Positions 10,868 to 21,074 of a DNA stretch of 64,000 nucleotides are shown piece by piece. The notes below the pieces were generated by a model that made no database searches, was not told the origin of the DNA, and saw only the letters and a list, made by a program, of their open reading frames with translations. The first letter of the stretch is position 1; every line of letters starts with the position of its first letter. Source of the stretch: Triticum aestivum (taxonomy: Eukaryota > Streptophyta > Magnoliopsida > Poales > Poaceae); contig NC_057813.1 of the NCBI RefSeq assembly GCF_018294505.1, forward strand, positions 317,959,191-318,023,190, read 5' to 3'. The position numbers and the translations under genes are program-made.

Positions 10868-11747
10868 TGTCGGATATCGGGTTCCGGCAAAACCCTTAAG
10901 GCTCGAACACTAGGGTGCGCACAAAGATTTCTCCCTACCGAAACACGCCCTCAGCCTCGCCGTGATCTCTAAGCTAGCTCGATGAACAACACAAGAGACG
11001 CAAGATTTATACAGGTTCGGGCCACCGTTGTGGTGTAATACCCTACTCATGTGTGTGGTGTGGTGGATTGCCTCTTGGGCTGATGATGAACAGTACAAGG
11101 GAAGAACAGCCTCGCAAGGAGAGGTGTTCTTGTGCTTGGTGGTGTGTAGATGAACTGGGTTCGGATCCCCTTCTACTGTGGTGGCTAGGCCTATTTATAG
11201 AGGCCCTGGTTCTCTTCCCAAATATTGAGCGGGAAGGGATGCAACAACGGCCATTTTGAAAGGGGACATCTAGTACAAGCTATCCTGACTAAAGGTGGTC
11301 TTCATCTGCCAAAGGCGTTGGTGGTGACGCCGTCTTGGGCTCCATGGTGACCTCCGTCCTGCCGTCCTGCTGGTCTTGGTCTTGTTGCACCGATATGGAA
11401 ACCTTTGCCTGATGCCTCGGTACTCCGTGCCTGCGCTTGCCCCCTTCGCACCAAAGGGGAAACAAGGACACTTCGCGGGCTGGCGCCTGCCTGGCCATGG
11501 TCGTCATGGCTTGCGTCACGAGGACCTCGCGAGGTACCCCTTGCCTTGATCTCTCCGCCTCCTCGCGAGCCTGCCTGGTGAGGCCACTCCTGAGGAGGCC
11601 TTGTGTCGTCCGCCCCGTGAAGCTTGGCCCCTCGCAAGGGTCTTGAGTGTTGGTTGATGAAGATGGGCCGCACTGGGCCACTGGTTGAGCCACGCCGCAG
11701 GCCGCAGGCAGGCAAGTCTGGGGACCCCCATTCCTAGAATGCTGATA
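10868..11747 (-). repeat. 3' LTR (left) of the Tat element
   Basis: 880 bp, starting TGTCGGATATC and ending TGATA where the partner ends TGACA. A minus-strand TATA box (CTATAAATAG) is at 11191-11200. CTCGCGAG palindromes lie at 11526 and 11562. Confidence 0.9.
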
Positions 11748-11763
11748 GTAGCCCCCGGGCCCA
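11748..11763 (-). promoter_or_regulatory. Polypurine tract of the Tat element
   Basis: The plus strand gtagcccccgggccca directly follows the LTR; on the minus strand it is G-rich and next to the LTR start, as a plus-strand priming site should be. The same sequence follows the LTR at 23069 in the sister element. Confidence 0.6.
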
Positions 11764-11990
11764 AGGCGTGCTTAGGCTTGGCTTAGCGGCGAAGCCAAAG
11801 GGCAAGTGTGGAGCGCCGCGGGCCCCAACAGCCCGCGGCCTTGGTCGACGCGTGGCGACTGATTGGAAGAGGGCATCTCCACTTCCCCACGTTGCCTCGA
11901 CAACTGCCCGATTTGACGAGTCCCTGCTGCATGCAAAAAAGGGTCATCATTACCTGCGATCGTGGAGGTCGAAGGTTGGCCTCCCTTGGG

Positions 11991-12000
11991 CTATAAATGA
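11991..12000 (+). promoter_or_regulatory. TATA box of the antisense gene
   Basis: The sequence ctataaatga lies 92 bases upstream of the ATG at 12083, outside the LTR and on the strand opposite to element transcription. The spacing leaves a leader of about 60 bases. It supports an autonomous promoter for the antisense gene rather than read-through from the LTR. Confidence 0.65.
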
Positions 12001-12082
12001 GGAGGGGCGAGAGCCCCCATTGTCCATCCCTTCTTGCTCCGCCTACTTCTCCTTCCTTGCTCCGTTGCTTGCAGTGTCCCTC

Positions 12083-12883
12083 ATGGCGCCCGCAAAGAGG
12101 TTTTCGGCCGCGGAGAAGGGGAAGGCTCGCCGGGAAGGGCCTGGCTCCCCTCCGCCCAAGCGCGGACGCGGTCGCCCTCACAAGCACTCCACGACTCCTG
12201 CCGTGGCTTCCCACGGTCGCGGCGGTGGCCCTTCACGTGGTGGTGTTCGCCCATGTCGAGGCGGCCCGGTCGGTGGGGGAAGGCGCGATGCGGCTGCGCG
12301 GCCTCCCCGGCCGCACTTCCACTCGGTGGAGGTGCTGCCGGAGTTCATCATGTGGTCGGATAACCCAGCCGGCAACTGGCTTCAGCTCCCTCATTCCTTC
12401 GTCGGCGAGCTGCCGGCCATTGGCCCAGCCAGGCTCTGGCTGCAGGCGGACGGTTGCCGTAGCAGGGCCTCCTGGGTCGCGGTGGAGATGTCCGTCGCCG
12501 GCAACGCAGCCCTGGCCCGGGGCTGGCAGACATTTGCCCATGCGCGCGGTCTGGGGAGGCGGTGCACCCTCCACTTCAAGTATGACGGTGATGCGACCTT
12601 CTACGTGAGGGTGTTTGGCGAAGATGGCCTCCGTGTTGGGTGCTGCCCTGAAGATAACGATGGCAACGAGGTGCTCGGTCTTGGCGACGGTCATGACAAG
12701 GGCGAAGACGAACCCGCTGCCGGTGGTGACCGTGGCTTGACAAGCTTCAGCGGCTCCTCCTCCGGCGATAGCTCCTCCAGCGGTGGCTACGATCAACCAC
12801 CACGCCGCCGTGTCCACCTCGAGGGCGGCAGCGAGTCGTCCCGTTGCCGCGCTCTGGTGAAGCCTGAGGTGGAGTCTGACTGA
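12083..12883 (+). CDS. Antisense-encoded AT-hook/B3-domain DNA-binding protein
   Basis: This 266-codon frame is intact and antisense to the host retroelement. I place the start at MAPAKRF because it follows a TATA box and a pyrimidine-rich leader; the frame is open further upstream to 11768, but that part crosses the TATA box. Residues 26-34 (KRGRGRPHK) are a canonical AT-hook with RGRP at 29-32. Residues about 85-185 read as a plant B3 domain: LQLPHSFVGEL, then LWLQADG, then RGWQTFAHARGL and HFKYDGDATFYVRVF, matching the family pattern of Gly-Trp-x-x-Phe followed by a Phe-Lys-Tyr strand. The C-terminus is acidic and Ser/Gly-rich (195-240) with a basic patch RRRV. I infer a nuclear DNA-binding protein. 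Its target and role for the element are unknown. Confidence 0.75.
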   Translation: MAPAKRFSAAEKGKARREGPGSPPPKRGRGRPHKHSTTPAVASHGRGGGPSRGGVRPCRGGPVGGGRRDAAARPPRPHFHSVEVLPEFIMWSDNPAGNWLQLPHSFVGELPAIGPARLWLQADGCRSRASWVAVEMSVAGNAALARGWQTFAHARGLGRRCTLHFKYDGDATFYVRVFGEDGLRVGCCPEDNDGNEVLGLGDGHDKGEDEPAAGGDRGLTSFSGSSSGDSSSSGGYDQPPRRRVHLEGGSESSRCRALVKPEVESD

Positions 12884-13369
12884 GCTCAGGAGGGCGCCGT
12901 GGATCCCTCCTCATGAGCTGTTGCAAGACGCGTGCCACTTTTGTTCTGTTTTCCTTCTTTTCCTGCATCGAGAAAGAGAAGTATGGGGCCCGATGGGGGC
13001 GTGCAACAAACTATGATTCTCTAGTTATCGTGTTGCATTCATTGTTCCTGTGCTGTGTTATGGTGTCGTTGTTATGCGTCTGCGCGTAGGAACGACTTAG
13101 CTTAGTATGTTTGAAGTAGTTTCCGCCTCGCGAGGTGCCTGCTTCAGGCCTCGTCGGGCGCCTTAAGAGCTGCAAAAAATTCGTTGGAAGAATCATTTCC
13201 GAACCTTGGTCGCGAGGGCTGCTGGCCATGGCCCGACGCTTTGTGTCACGATGCCCGAGGGGCACAGACTGGGAGGGGTGCTCCCCCTGCGAACTCGAAC
13301 GAGAGAGCCTCGCGAAAATCAGAAGAGGAAGGGCTCACGAGGGCACCTGCACAGCCCCCTCGCGAGGCT

Positions 13370-13405
<36 letters not shown>

Positions 13406-13693
13406 TCAGACAAAGAGCTGAAAGCAGAGAGCAGAGGCAGGAAGCGACTGAATGGAACCGGTAGAGAACACCAGAAGCAACTTTAATCAAGATCCAAACA
13501 AAGAAGAGCGAGCCAACTGCAGAAAGCAAATGAAAATCCGCGTCCGGCACCTAGTCTAGTCTTCGACATCTTCTCACCAGCGCGGAGCTAAGTGCTACCA
13601 CTAGGCGTGGGAGGGAGCCTCCGAGGCCTAAGGGCGGCACTCCTGAGACTCCGGCGCATGTACAGCCCCACTCATTATTATGTGAGAGTGTCA
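12884..13693. other. Non-coding zone between antisense gene and integrase
   Basis: No gene is seen. The first 120 bases after the stop look like a 3' untranslated region. A (GA)n run occupies about 13373-13401. From 13535 the sequence is shared with 2055-2250 of the truncated sister element. The open frames around the (GA)n run in several phases are repeat artefacts. Confidence 0.6.
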
Positions 13694-13858
13694 CGGGCGG
13701 CGAGATTCACAGGCACTGGGCCTTCTTCCCATGCACCGGGCCTTTCTTCGGGCGGCGAGCTTCACAGGCACCGGGCCTTCTTCACAGGAACTGGGCCTTT
13801 CTTCGGGCGGCGAGCTTCACAGGCACCGGGCCTTCTTCACAAGCATTGGGCCTTTCTT
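13694..13858. repeat. 55-bp tandem repeat, three units
   Basis: Units beginning cgggcggcgag start at 13694, 13749 and 13804 and contain 'cttcacaggcaccgggcctt'. One unit-like copy is found in the truncated element near 2213. The array lies just downstream of the integrase end on the element's coding strand, and its function is unknown. Confidence 0.85.
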
Positions 13859-13884
13859 CAGGGGTAGAAGTTCCGGAGGTGCTG

Positions 13885-15069
13885 GATGTTCCAGGCGTTC
13901 AGGATGGGTACCCCATCCTGACTCTCCAGGCGCGCGACACCAGGCCTGGAGACGTGGACGACCTTGAACGGGCCCTCCCACAGGGTGAAAGCTTGTGCAA
14001 CCCTTCCCTCGAGAGCACCTGCCTCAGGATGAGGTCACCTACCTCAAGCGTCCTGGGGCGGATGTTGCGACAGTGATACCGCCACAGCGCCTGCTGATAC
14101 CTTGCCGCCCGTAGTGTGGCTTCATGGCGGTGTTCCTCCCCCCAACACGAGGTCCATCCCCCGCATGGCATCCTGCTGCGTCTCATCAAATACCAGGACC
14201 CGCACGAAGCAATGCCCTGACCTCGTGAGGGAGAACCACTTATGCTTCATAGACGAGGAAGAATGGGGTCTCGCCCGTTGGTTTGGTGGCGGTGGTGCAG
14301 ATGGACCACAACACGGACTGGAGCTCGTCGTGCCAGCCCCTGCCGCAAGCTTCCAGCTTCTTCTTGAAGGTTCTTGTCTTGAGGCCTCTCAGGACCTCCG
14401 CGTTGGCGCGTTCGGCCTGGCCATTGATCTGGGGGTGTGCCATTGAAGCGTAGCAGATCTGCGTTCCAAGGTTAGCACAATATGTTTTGAAGAGATTGCT
14501 GGTGAACTGCGAACCGTTGTCGGTGATGATGCGGTTAGGGACCCCAAACCAGCTCACGAGGCCCTTGATGAACTTGACCGCGGACCCAGCTGGGATGGTG
14601 CGGACGGCTTCGACCTCCGCCCACTTGGTGAAGTTGTCGATGGCGACGTAGAGGTAGCGGTAGCCCCCAGGCGCTCGAGGGAATGGGCCCAGTATATCCA
14701 TCCCTGAGACCGCGAATGACCACGAGAGCGGGATGGTCTGCAGGCCCTACGCTAGCTGATGGATCTGCTTGGCGTGGAATTGGCAGGCTTCATAGGACTT
14801 CATTAGCTCTGCCGCGTCGTTGAGTGCCGTAGGCCAGTAGAACCACTGCGAAACGCCTCGCCGACGAGGGTATGTGACGACGAGTGGTGTCCGCATTCTC
14901 CACCGTGTATGTCGGCCAGCAGCTCTTTCCCCTGTTCCCTGGAGATGTAGCGTAGGGAAACGTCATTTGGCCGCCTCCGGTATAACTCACCGTCTTGGAT
15001 GTAGTAGGCTGTGGCCTGCCTGGCCACGCGCTCCGCGTTCTCCTCTTTCTCTAGTAGCATCCCTTGCAT
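13885..15069 (-). pseudogene. Tat integrase
   Basis: On the minus strand the zinc-binding N-terminus is seen at about 14990-14760 (HGGECGHHSSSHTL and, in another frame, the Cys pair). The catalytic core follows at 14701-14240: first Asp in MDILGPFP, second Asp in RIITDNGSQF, Glu in NGQAERANAEVL, so the DDE triad is complete. The C-terminal part is at 14189-13899 (RYHCRNIRPRTLEVGDL). A TAG upstream of the core (near 14747) and frame changes before and after it break the reading. The protein would insert element cDNA into the genome. Confidence 0.85.
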
Positions 15070-17542
15070 CAGGTATTCCTTGAATTCCGTAGTCTAGCAT
15101 CCCTCCTGAGGCTCCAGCGCCAAAAGCAGGCGGGCTCCGAAGGTCGGGCCATAGGCCGGGGCTCCCATGGCAGGTGGCTGATGGAGCTCTTCCCGAGGCT
15201 GTGCCGTGCTTGAAAGTGGCGGTGCCGCCGATGGCTTGAAGAGTTGTTCCTCGAAAACGCCAGGCTCCTGAGGCAGCCGCCTGGACGTCCTCTTGGCGAT
15301 GTCATGGGCCTCTTGGTTGGTGCCACGGGGCACATGCTGCAACTCCAGCCCCAGAACTGCTTCTCCATCTTGCGTACTTCCGCAAGATATGCTTCCATGT
15401 GCTCGTCCCTCGGCTCATACACCTTGTTGTAGAAGTTGATGAGGAGTTGTGAATCACCCTTGATGACGAGGCGCTTCACCCTTAGTGTTGTTGCAGCTTT
15501 CATGCCTGCTATGAGGCCCTCTTATTCTGCTATGTTGTTGGAGACCTTCTCGCCCTGCTGGAAATAGAGCTGTACAACATAGTAGAGCTCGTCCTAAGTG
15601 GGGGATATAAGCACTGCTCCAGCCCCGGCGCCCTGCCGCGAGAACGCACCATCGAAGTACATGACCCAGCCATCTGGTGCCTCACTTCCTGGGGAGAGAG
15701 ACCGGTCCTCGCTTGCCTTGAGTCCTGGTGCTTCCGTCCATTCTGCCTTGAAATTAGCAAGTGCGGCTCCCTTGACGACCCTGGTTGTGCTGAACTCCAA
15801 CTGAAATGCCTGCAACTCGATGTTCCACTCGGCGACACTCCCATCGGAGTTGGGGCTCCTGAGTACCCTTTCCAATGGGTAGGCCGAGACGACCTTGATG
15901 GGGTGACCTTGAAAGTAGTGCCGCAGCTTGCACGAGGCCACCAAGAGCGCGAGCGCGAGCTTCTGAGGCATGGGGTACCGTGCCCTTGCATCCCACAACA
16001 CCATGCTGATGAAGTACACCGGATGCTCGACAAGGGTGGGCCCGCTGACATGGCCTGTGTCTGCCGGAGGTTGAGGCGCTTCCTGAGACGATGGAACCCC
16101 CAGTGCCTGGTTGCTTGGTGCGGCTTCTTCTGCCCTGGGAGCGCCTTCCTGCTGAGCTTGGTCCCCTGCTGCCGCTGTTGTGGTCCTCGCGAGGCCTTCC
16201 TGGTCTTGTGTCGCCATGGCTGAGGCTGCGGCTGGGTGCGATGCGGCCTTAGCCTGGCATTCCTCCTGAACTGCCACCAGGGCTACGCTAGCAGAGTAGG
16301 GAGTGGCGGCAAGGTAGAGCACCAGGGACTCGAGAGGGCGCGGCGCCACCATCAAGGGAGGGATGGTCAGATATTTCTTGAGGTCTTGAAACGCTTGGCC
16401 GACCTCCTGTGTCCGGTCAAACGGGCGCTTCTTCTTCATCAGCTTGAAGAATGGCAGGGTGCACTCCCCCAGCTTTGAGATGAAACGTCCTAACGCAGTT
16501 ACGCGACCGAGGAGCTTCTGCATTTCTCTGAGGGTTTGCGGCGGACTCATGTCTTCGATTGCCTTGACCTTCTCCGGGTTGGCCTCGATCCCCCTGTGGG
16601 ACACGAGGAAGCCCAGCAGCTTGCCGGAATGGATGTCGAACACGCACTTCTCCGGGTTGAGTCGCAGGTCTACCTAGCGGAGGCTCGCGAAGGTCTCCTC
16701 TAGGTCCTGGATCAAGGTTCTTTCCTCCCGAGACTTTACCACAATTTCGTCGACATAAGCCTCGGCATTTTTCCCGAGCTGCCGGCCCAAGGCAATGTGC
16801 ATCAGCCGCTGGAAGGTCGTGCCCGCGTTGCGCAACCCGAACAACATGCAAGTGTAGCAGTACACTCCACATGGGGTCAGGAAGGATGTCTTCTCCACGT
16901 CTTCCACCGCCATCTTGATTTGGTGATAACCCAAAAACGCATCCAGGAAACACAGCAGGTCGCACTCGGCGGTGGAGTCGACAATCTGGTCGATGTGGGG
17001 AAGCGGGAACGGATCTTGAGGGCAGGCCTTGTTGAGGTTTGTGAAGTAGACGCACATGCGCTCCTTTCCTCCCTTTTTTGACACGACAACGGGGTTAGCC
17101 AGCCATTCGGGGTAGTGAACTCGCGAATGACACCTCCTGCCTCTAGCTTGCGGGTTTCTTGGATGATGAAGGCATGCTTCTCTGTGGACTGCCGCCTCAC
17201 TTTCTGCTTCACGGGCCGTACAGTGGGGCACACATTCAGGTGATGCTCAATCACCTCCCTTGGGACCCCCGCTAGCTGCTTGGGTTCCCATGTGAACACC
17301 TCCTTGTTCGAGCACAAGAACTCCACCAACGCCTTATCTTGGTCGGGGTTGAGGTTGGCGCCTATGGTGAAGGTGGCTCCCGAGGACCCGTCTTCCTCAA
17401 CCGGCACCTGCTTGGTTTTCGCCTTATCCTGGGTGAACATCTGCTTCTTTTTTGCTGGTGCAGCTTCCTTGGCCTTCGAGGCGTTCGCGCCGGCGGGCTG
17501 CACCGCTGCGGTGGCCTTGAGGGCCATCTTGAGCGCCAGCAA
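15070..17542 (-). pseudogene. Tat reverse transcriptase, RNase H and second RNase H
   Basis: The minus-strand reading starts near 17542 with a Lys-rich linker. Reverse transcriptase blocks follow: LEAGGVIREF (17542-17110 frame), then after a frameshift NPVVVSKKGGKERMCVYF, LLCFLDAFLGYHQIKM and NAEAYVDEIVVK. The family motif YVDD is YVDE here, so the second catalytic Asp is replaced. After a TAG at about 16674 the frame continues to RNase H (16643-15950, with an Ala/Gln-rich spacer) and a second RNase H, WVMYFDGAFSRQGAG, near 15660. TAG at 15594 and TAA near 15525 interrupt the latter, whose end LVIKGDSQLLI lies near 15460. Two RNase H domains in series mark the Tat lineage. Confidence 0.85.
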
Positions 17543-17545
17543 AGC

Positions 17546-18469
17546 CTACTTGGTGTCTCCAGCTACTGTGAGGACGCCGCTGCTCCCGGGCATCTTCATG
17601 AGGTTGTTGGTTGTACGGGTTGCCGCCATGAACTGAGCCAAGGCTGGGTATCCGAGGATGGCATTGTACGGGAGGCCAATGTGGGCGATGTCAAAGTCGA
17701 CCAGCTCCGTGCGGTAGTTGTCGTGGGTGCCAAAGGTCACGAGAAGGTGGATCAGCCCCAGGGAACTGGAGGAACCGCCTCTGACGCCCGAGAAGGGCTT
17801 GCTGGGTCGAAGCCATTCCAGTGGTACATGGAGGAGGCTGAAGGCCTCCACCGAGAGCACGTTGAAGTCGGAACCTCCGTCGATGAGGGTTTTGGTGATG
17901 GCCGCTTGGCAGATGGTGGGCGTGCAGAGCATCGGGAGCGCACCCGAGCATGCAGTGTTGACGGGGTGATCTTCCGAGTTGAAGGCCAGGTCGGCCTTGG
18001 GCGCCACCCAACCCAGGGGAGCTCCTTGCCACGCGAGGGCGGCGCCGATCTGGCGAAAGAACGGCTTGGCGTGGCGGTCCAAGGGTGGCGCTTGCGAGCC
18101 GCCCAGGAGAGCTGCGACGACCGGGGGCGCCGACGCTGCATAGTGGGCGAGGAAGAGGTCACCCAGTTCCTCCAAGGAGGCCACAGAAGACGCCGACAGG
18201 TTGAGCAGCCAAGCACGCGAGATGCCAGTGAGGGCCATGGGGAACCAGTTGGCCATGACCTTCTCATCGCCCCCGGCCTTGAGGACGGCCTCCTCGTATG
18301 CCAGTAGGAAAACTAGCGAATCCGCCATGCCGTCGTAGCGCGGCGGCTTCTCTGGCTTGAACTTGTGCGGCCACTGCACCTGTCGTAAGGCGGGGGCCAA
18401 GGCTCGGAGCCCCATGGCCCCGGCGTTAGCGCCGGCAGCTGCAGCCAGAAGCGCGATGTTCGCCATCAA
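17546..18469 (-). pseudogene. Fused gag-protease with internal in-frame deletion
   Basis: One 307-codon minus-strand frame holds the gag core (KFKPEKPPRYDG, MANWFPMALTG) and then, without the second half of gag or the zinc knuckle, the protease with active site TLIDGGSDFN and the block VDFDIAHIGLPYNAILGYP. Comparison with the sister element (29902-27977) shows that about 700-800 bases between the gag core and GGSQAPPLDR are missing and that the frame has been kept. Gag assembly would be impaired because the RNA-binding part is absent. The frame ends in TAG at 17546. Confidence 0.8.
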
Positions 18470-18523
18470 GGTGAAGTGCGGTGTTGGCAGAGTGCAGGTC
18501 GACGGAGGGAAGAGCTCCGGTGC

Positions 18524-18542
18524 ACCCCTACCTAGCGTGCCA
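18524..18542 (-). promoter_or_regulatory. Primer-binding site, tRNA-Arg type
   Basis: The plus strand reads acccctacctagcgtgcca, two bases from the LTR start at 18545. It differs by one base from the site at 30514-30532 (g to a). Confidence 0.75.
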
Positions 18543-18544
18543 AA

Positions 18545-19435
18545 TGTTGGATATCAAGTTCCGGCAAAACCCTTAAGGTTCGAACACTGGGGTGCGCACA
18601 AAGATTTCTCCCTACCGAAACACGCCCTCAGCCTCGCCGCGATCTCTAAGCTGGCTCGATGAACAACACAAGAGACACAAGATTTATACAGGTTCGGGCC
18701 ACCGTTGTGGTGTAATACCCTACTCCTATGTGTGGTGTGGTGGATTGCCTCTAGGGCTGATGATGAACAGTACAAGGGAAGCACAGCCTCGCGAGGAGAG
18801 GTGTTCTTGTGCTTGGTGGTGTGTAGATGAACTGGGTTCGGATCCCCTTCTACTGTGGTGGCTAGCCCTATTTATAGAGGCCCTGGTCCTCTTCCCAAAT
18901 ATTGAGCGGGAAGGGATCCAATAACGGCCATTTTGAAAGGGGACAACTAGTACAAGCTATCCTGACTAAAGGTGGTCTTCGTCTGCCAAAGGCGCTGGTG
19001 GTGACGCCGTCTTGGGCTCCATGGTGACCTCCGTCCTGCCATCCTGCTGGTCTTGGTCTCTTTGCACCGATATGGAAACCTTTGCCTGATGCCTCGATAC
19101 TCCGTGCTTGTGCTTACTCCCTTAGCACCAGAGGGGAAACGAGGACACTGCGCGGGTTGGCGCCCGCCTGGTGCCCGCCTGGCCTTGGTCGTCATGGCTT
19201 GCGTCACGAGGACCTCGCGAGGTACCCCTTGCCTTGATCTATCCGCCTCCTCACGAGCCTGCCTGGTGAGGCCACTCCCGAGGAGGCCTTGTGTCATCTT
19301 CCCTGTGAGGCTTGGCCCCTCGCGAGGGTCTTGAGTGTTGGCTGATGAAGATGGGCCACAGTGGGTCACTGGTTGAGCCACGCCGCAAGCCGTAGGCAGG
19401 CAAGTCTGGGGACCCCCGTTCCCAGAACGCTGACA
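18545..19435 (-). repeat. 5' LTR (right) of the Tat element
   Basis: 891 bp from TGTTGGATATC to GCTGACA, homologous to 10868-11747. The minus-strand TATA box is at 18868-18877 and would start gag-pol transcription leftwards. Confidence 0.9.
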
Positions 19436-19440
19436 CCTTC

Positions 19441-19990
19441 CATGATGGAGAGGGTGATTCAAGTTTCTGAGGACATGTGTGATGTGGAGGATTTTGGGGA
19501 GGTGAGGACATAGGGGAGAAGAAGGCCGGATTTGTGGGTTGCGAGAGGAAAGAGATGATATAGAGCAAAGAGAGGATATATATTGTGTCCCTAACCATTG
19601 CAGACATTTGCTACAGTTATTTCATGTGCGATTATGTTTGTAGAAAAAGCTTTGAAAATGCAAACGAGTTGTTTGCGATGGCTAGGAGCATCCCACATGA
19701 TGCATGGTGATAGTACTCGTGTGTGATGATTTGTAAGTTACACGTACGTTTCCTTACATTAACACATGTGTGATAACACGCGACACAGCATACGGTTGTG
19801 TGCTGGGAATTGTGTGCTCCCCTTAATCTTCCCGCGCTATAGCGAAGATTTCCCACAGAAGGACCACCCACATGGGTGTATTGTGAACCCGCAATCCCCA
19901 AGCCAGCTAGCTGTAAGTAACCACAACAATGGCCGTCGGCGGCGACTCACTACTGATCCCCTTGCTAGCTAGTTACCCACATATATCGGC
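19441..19990. other. Host DNA right of the Tat insertion, subterminal-type motifs
   Basis: No gene is seen. Motifs of the type tgtgcgat, tttgcgatgg and tgtgtgatga between 19625 and 19815 match those of the 9540-10120 array, showing that 10867 and 19436 were contiguous before the Tat insertion, as the CCTTC duplication also requires. Confidence 0.55.
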
Positions 19991-20359
19991 ATGCACCCAA
20001 CGGCCGACGACAGGATGGAGTTGGGCGATGGAGAAATTGAGGTTGCTGGATCGATGGTCGGCTCGGTAGTCGACGACCATGCCGCTACCTCTCCTGTTGA
20101 TAGCCAGAGGAGGCAGGAAACACGATATGAGCATGCCACCAAGTTAGCCAGGGTCGTCCTGAAAGCGAATAGGGCTCACCAACGGGCGATACTGCTGGCT
20201 CGGCGTAGAGTGCGGTGGATGGTGCGAGCGGCGGAGCTAGAACCGCGACGAGGCAAGGACAACTGGAGCAGTGGTGGCCACCATATGAGGTGCAGGCTTT
20301 GTCTCAGATGGAGGAGGGCGCAACACCGGACATCACCGGGGCAGGCCTGGGGGCCGTGA
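19991..20359 (+). CDS. Unrecognised 122-codon ORF in the host element
   Basis: A GC-rich frame starts at an ATG 12 bases after an acatatat sequence. It has an acidic, Val/Ala-rich N-terminus, then a basic middle (ARVVLKANRAHQRAILLARRRVRWMVRAAEL) that could form a helix. Composition changes sharply to AT-rich after about 20640, where a run resembling a 3' untranslated region follows. It may be the first exon of a captured gene or a short spurious frame; I do not recognise it. The minus-strand ORF at 10468-10850 is on the opposite strand of the same host. Confidence 0.3.
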   Translation: MHPTADDRMELGDGEIEVAGSMVGSVVDDHAATSPVDSQRRQETRYEHATKLARVVLKANRAHQRAILLARRRVRWMVRAAELEPRRGKDNWSSGGHHMRCRLCLRWRRAQHRTSPGQAWGP

Positions 20360-21070
20360 CGGCAGCCCTGGCGAGAGCCGACGTTGTGTCGTCGGACATT
20401 GCTGGGGCAGGCTAGTGGTCGCGGCAACCCTGGTGTGCGCGCGAGGCTATAACAACGATCAGCGATGTCAAGACTGCCCTAGCCTAGATTGATCAAGGTG
20501 TGGGTCATCGACTTCGCGACCTCCTCTCCTCCTAAGACCAGGATCGACACGATGATGGACGATGCCAGTTGTATGTGTTGAGTCGGTGTGAGGTGTAGTA
20601 GCTCTTTTGTGCTCGCGTGCTTTGGTTTGTTGTAAATTAGCGAGCTAATGGTTTGTAAATTACTCCTTCAACTAGGCACTGGACCAATTTGAGTATATAT
20701 ATGTTTGATTGATTTTTTTTCATGCATGTCAAATATGTCAAATATTAGCTCATTTTGTAATATGGACAATTAATATACAAATGCCTTCTAGACATCGGCG
20801 CTGATTGCCACGTCAAAAACATGGAAATCCTCTACTCTACTAGGCACACGCTTAAACTAAATGAGTTGTGTGCAGTACTAATACTTCCCATGAAAAATTA
20901 AGAACTTGGCAAACAATATTTGAGTAACAAATAGTGGTGACACTATTTAACAAAAGGCGGATCTAGGTAACATGGTACTTTACAGTTTCGAACTTAACAA
21001 TTTTGAAAACCATATGGTCCATATCGACATACTTAACATAGTAACAACCAACACATTTTAAGAGGTAGAG
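20360..21070. other. Host DNA without recognised gene
   Basis: The first 250 bases are GC-rich with no long frame; the rest is AT-rich. A stretch at 20830-20880 (cacacgcttaaac...gagttgtgtgc) again resembles the subterminal motifs of the host transposon. I see nothing else. Confidence 0.4.
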
Positions 21071-21074
21071 GGCC

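Larger units (their letters stand above)
10868..19435 (-). mobile_element. Complete Tat-lineage Ty3/gypsy element with antisense B3 gene
   Basis: Two related LTRs (10868-11747 and 18545-19435) are flanked by the direct repeat CCTTC (10863-10867 and 19436-19440), a perfect 5-bp target duplication. On the minus strand: PBS at 18524-18542, fused gag-protease, reverse transcriptase, RNase H, a second RNase H, integrase, then non-coding DNA, an antisense gene (12083-12883 plus), PPT and 3' LTR. The second RNase H (WVMYFDGAFSRQGAG) after the first is the mark of the Tat lineage. The LTRs differ at about 14 of the first 290 positions, so the insertion is old. gag-pol is interrupted and mobility would need helpers. 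Confidence 0.92.

Noticed and set aside
11768..12082. Upstream extension of the B3 gene frame to 11768
   Set aside because: It would include the PPT-adjacent sequence and the TATA box; the leader after the TATA box and the ATG at 12083 give a better start.
13373..13401. (GA)n run as a regulatory element
   Set aside because: A simple repeat at the far side of the antisense gene from its promoter; nothing else supports a role.
15903..18307. Long plus-strand frames opposite Tat pol (for example 17339-18307)
   Set aside because: They are mirror frames of GC-rich gag-pol with no start context or motif; unlike the antisense genes near the 3' LTR they lie directly over the conserved pol domains.
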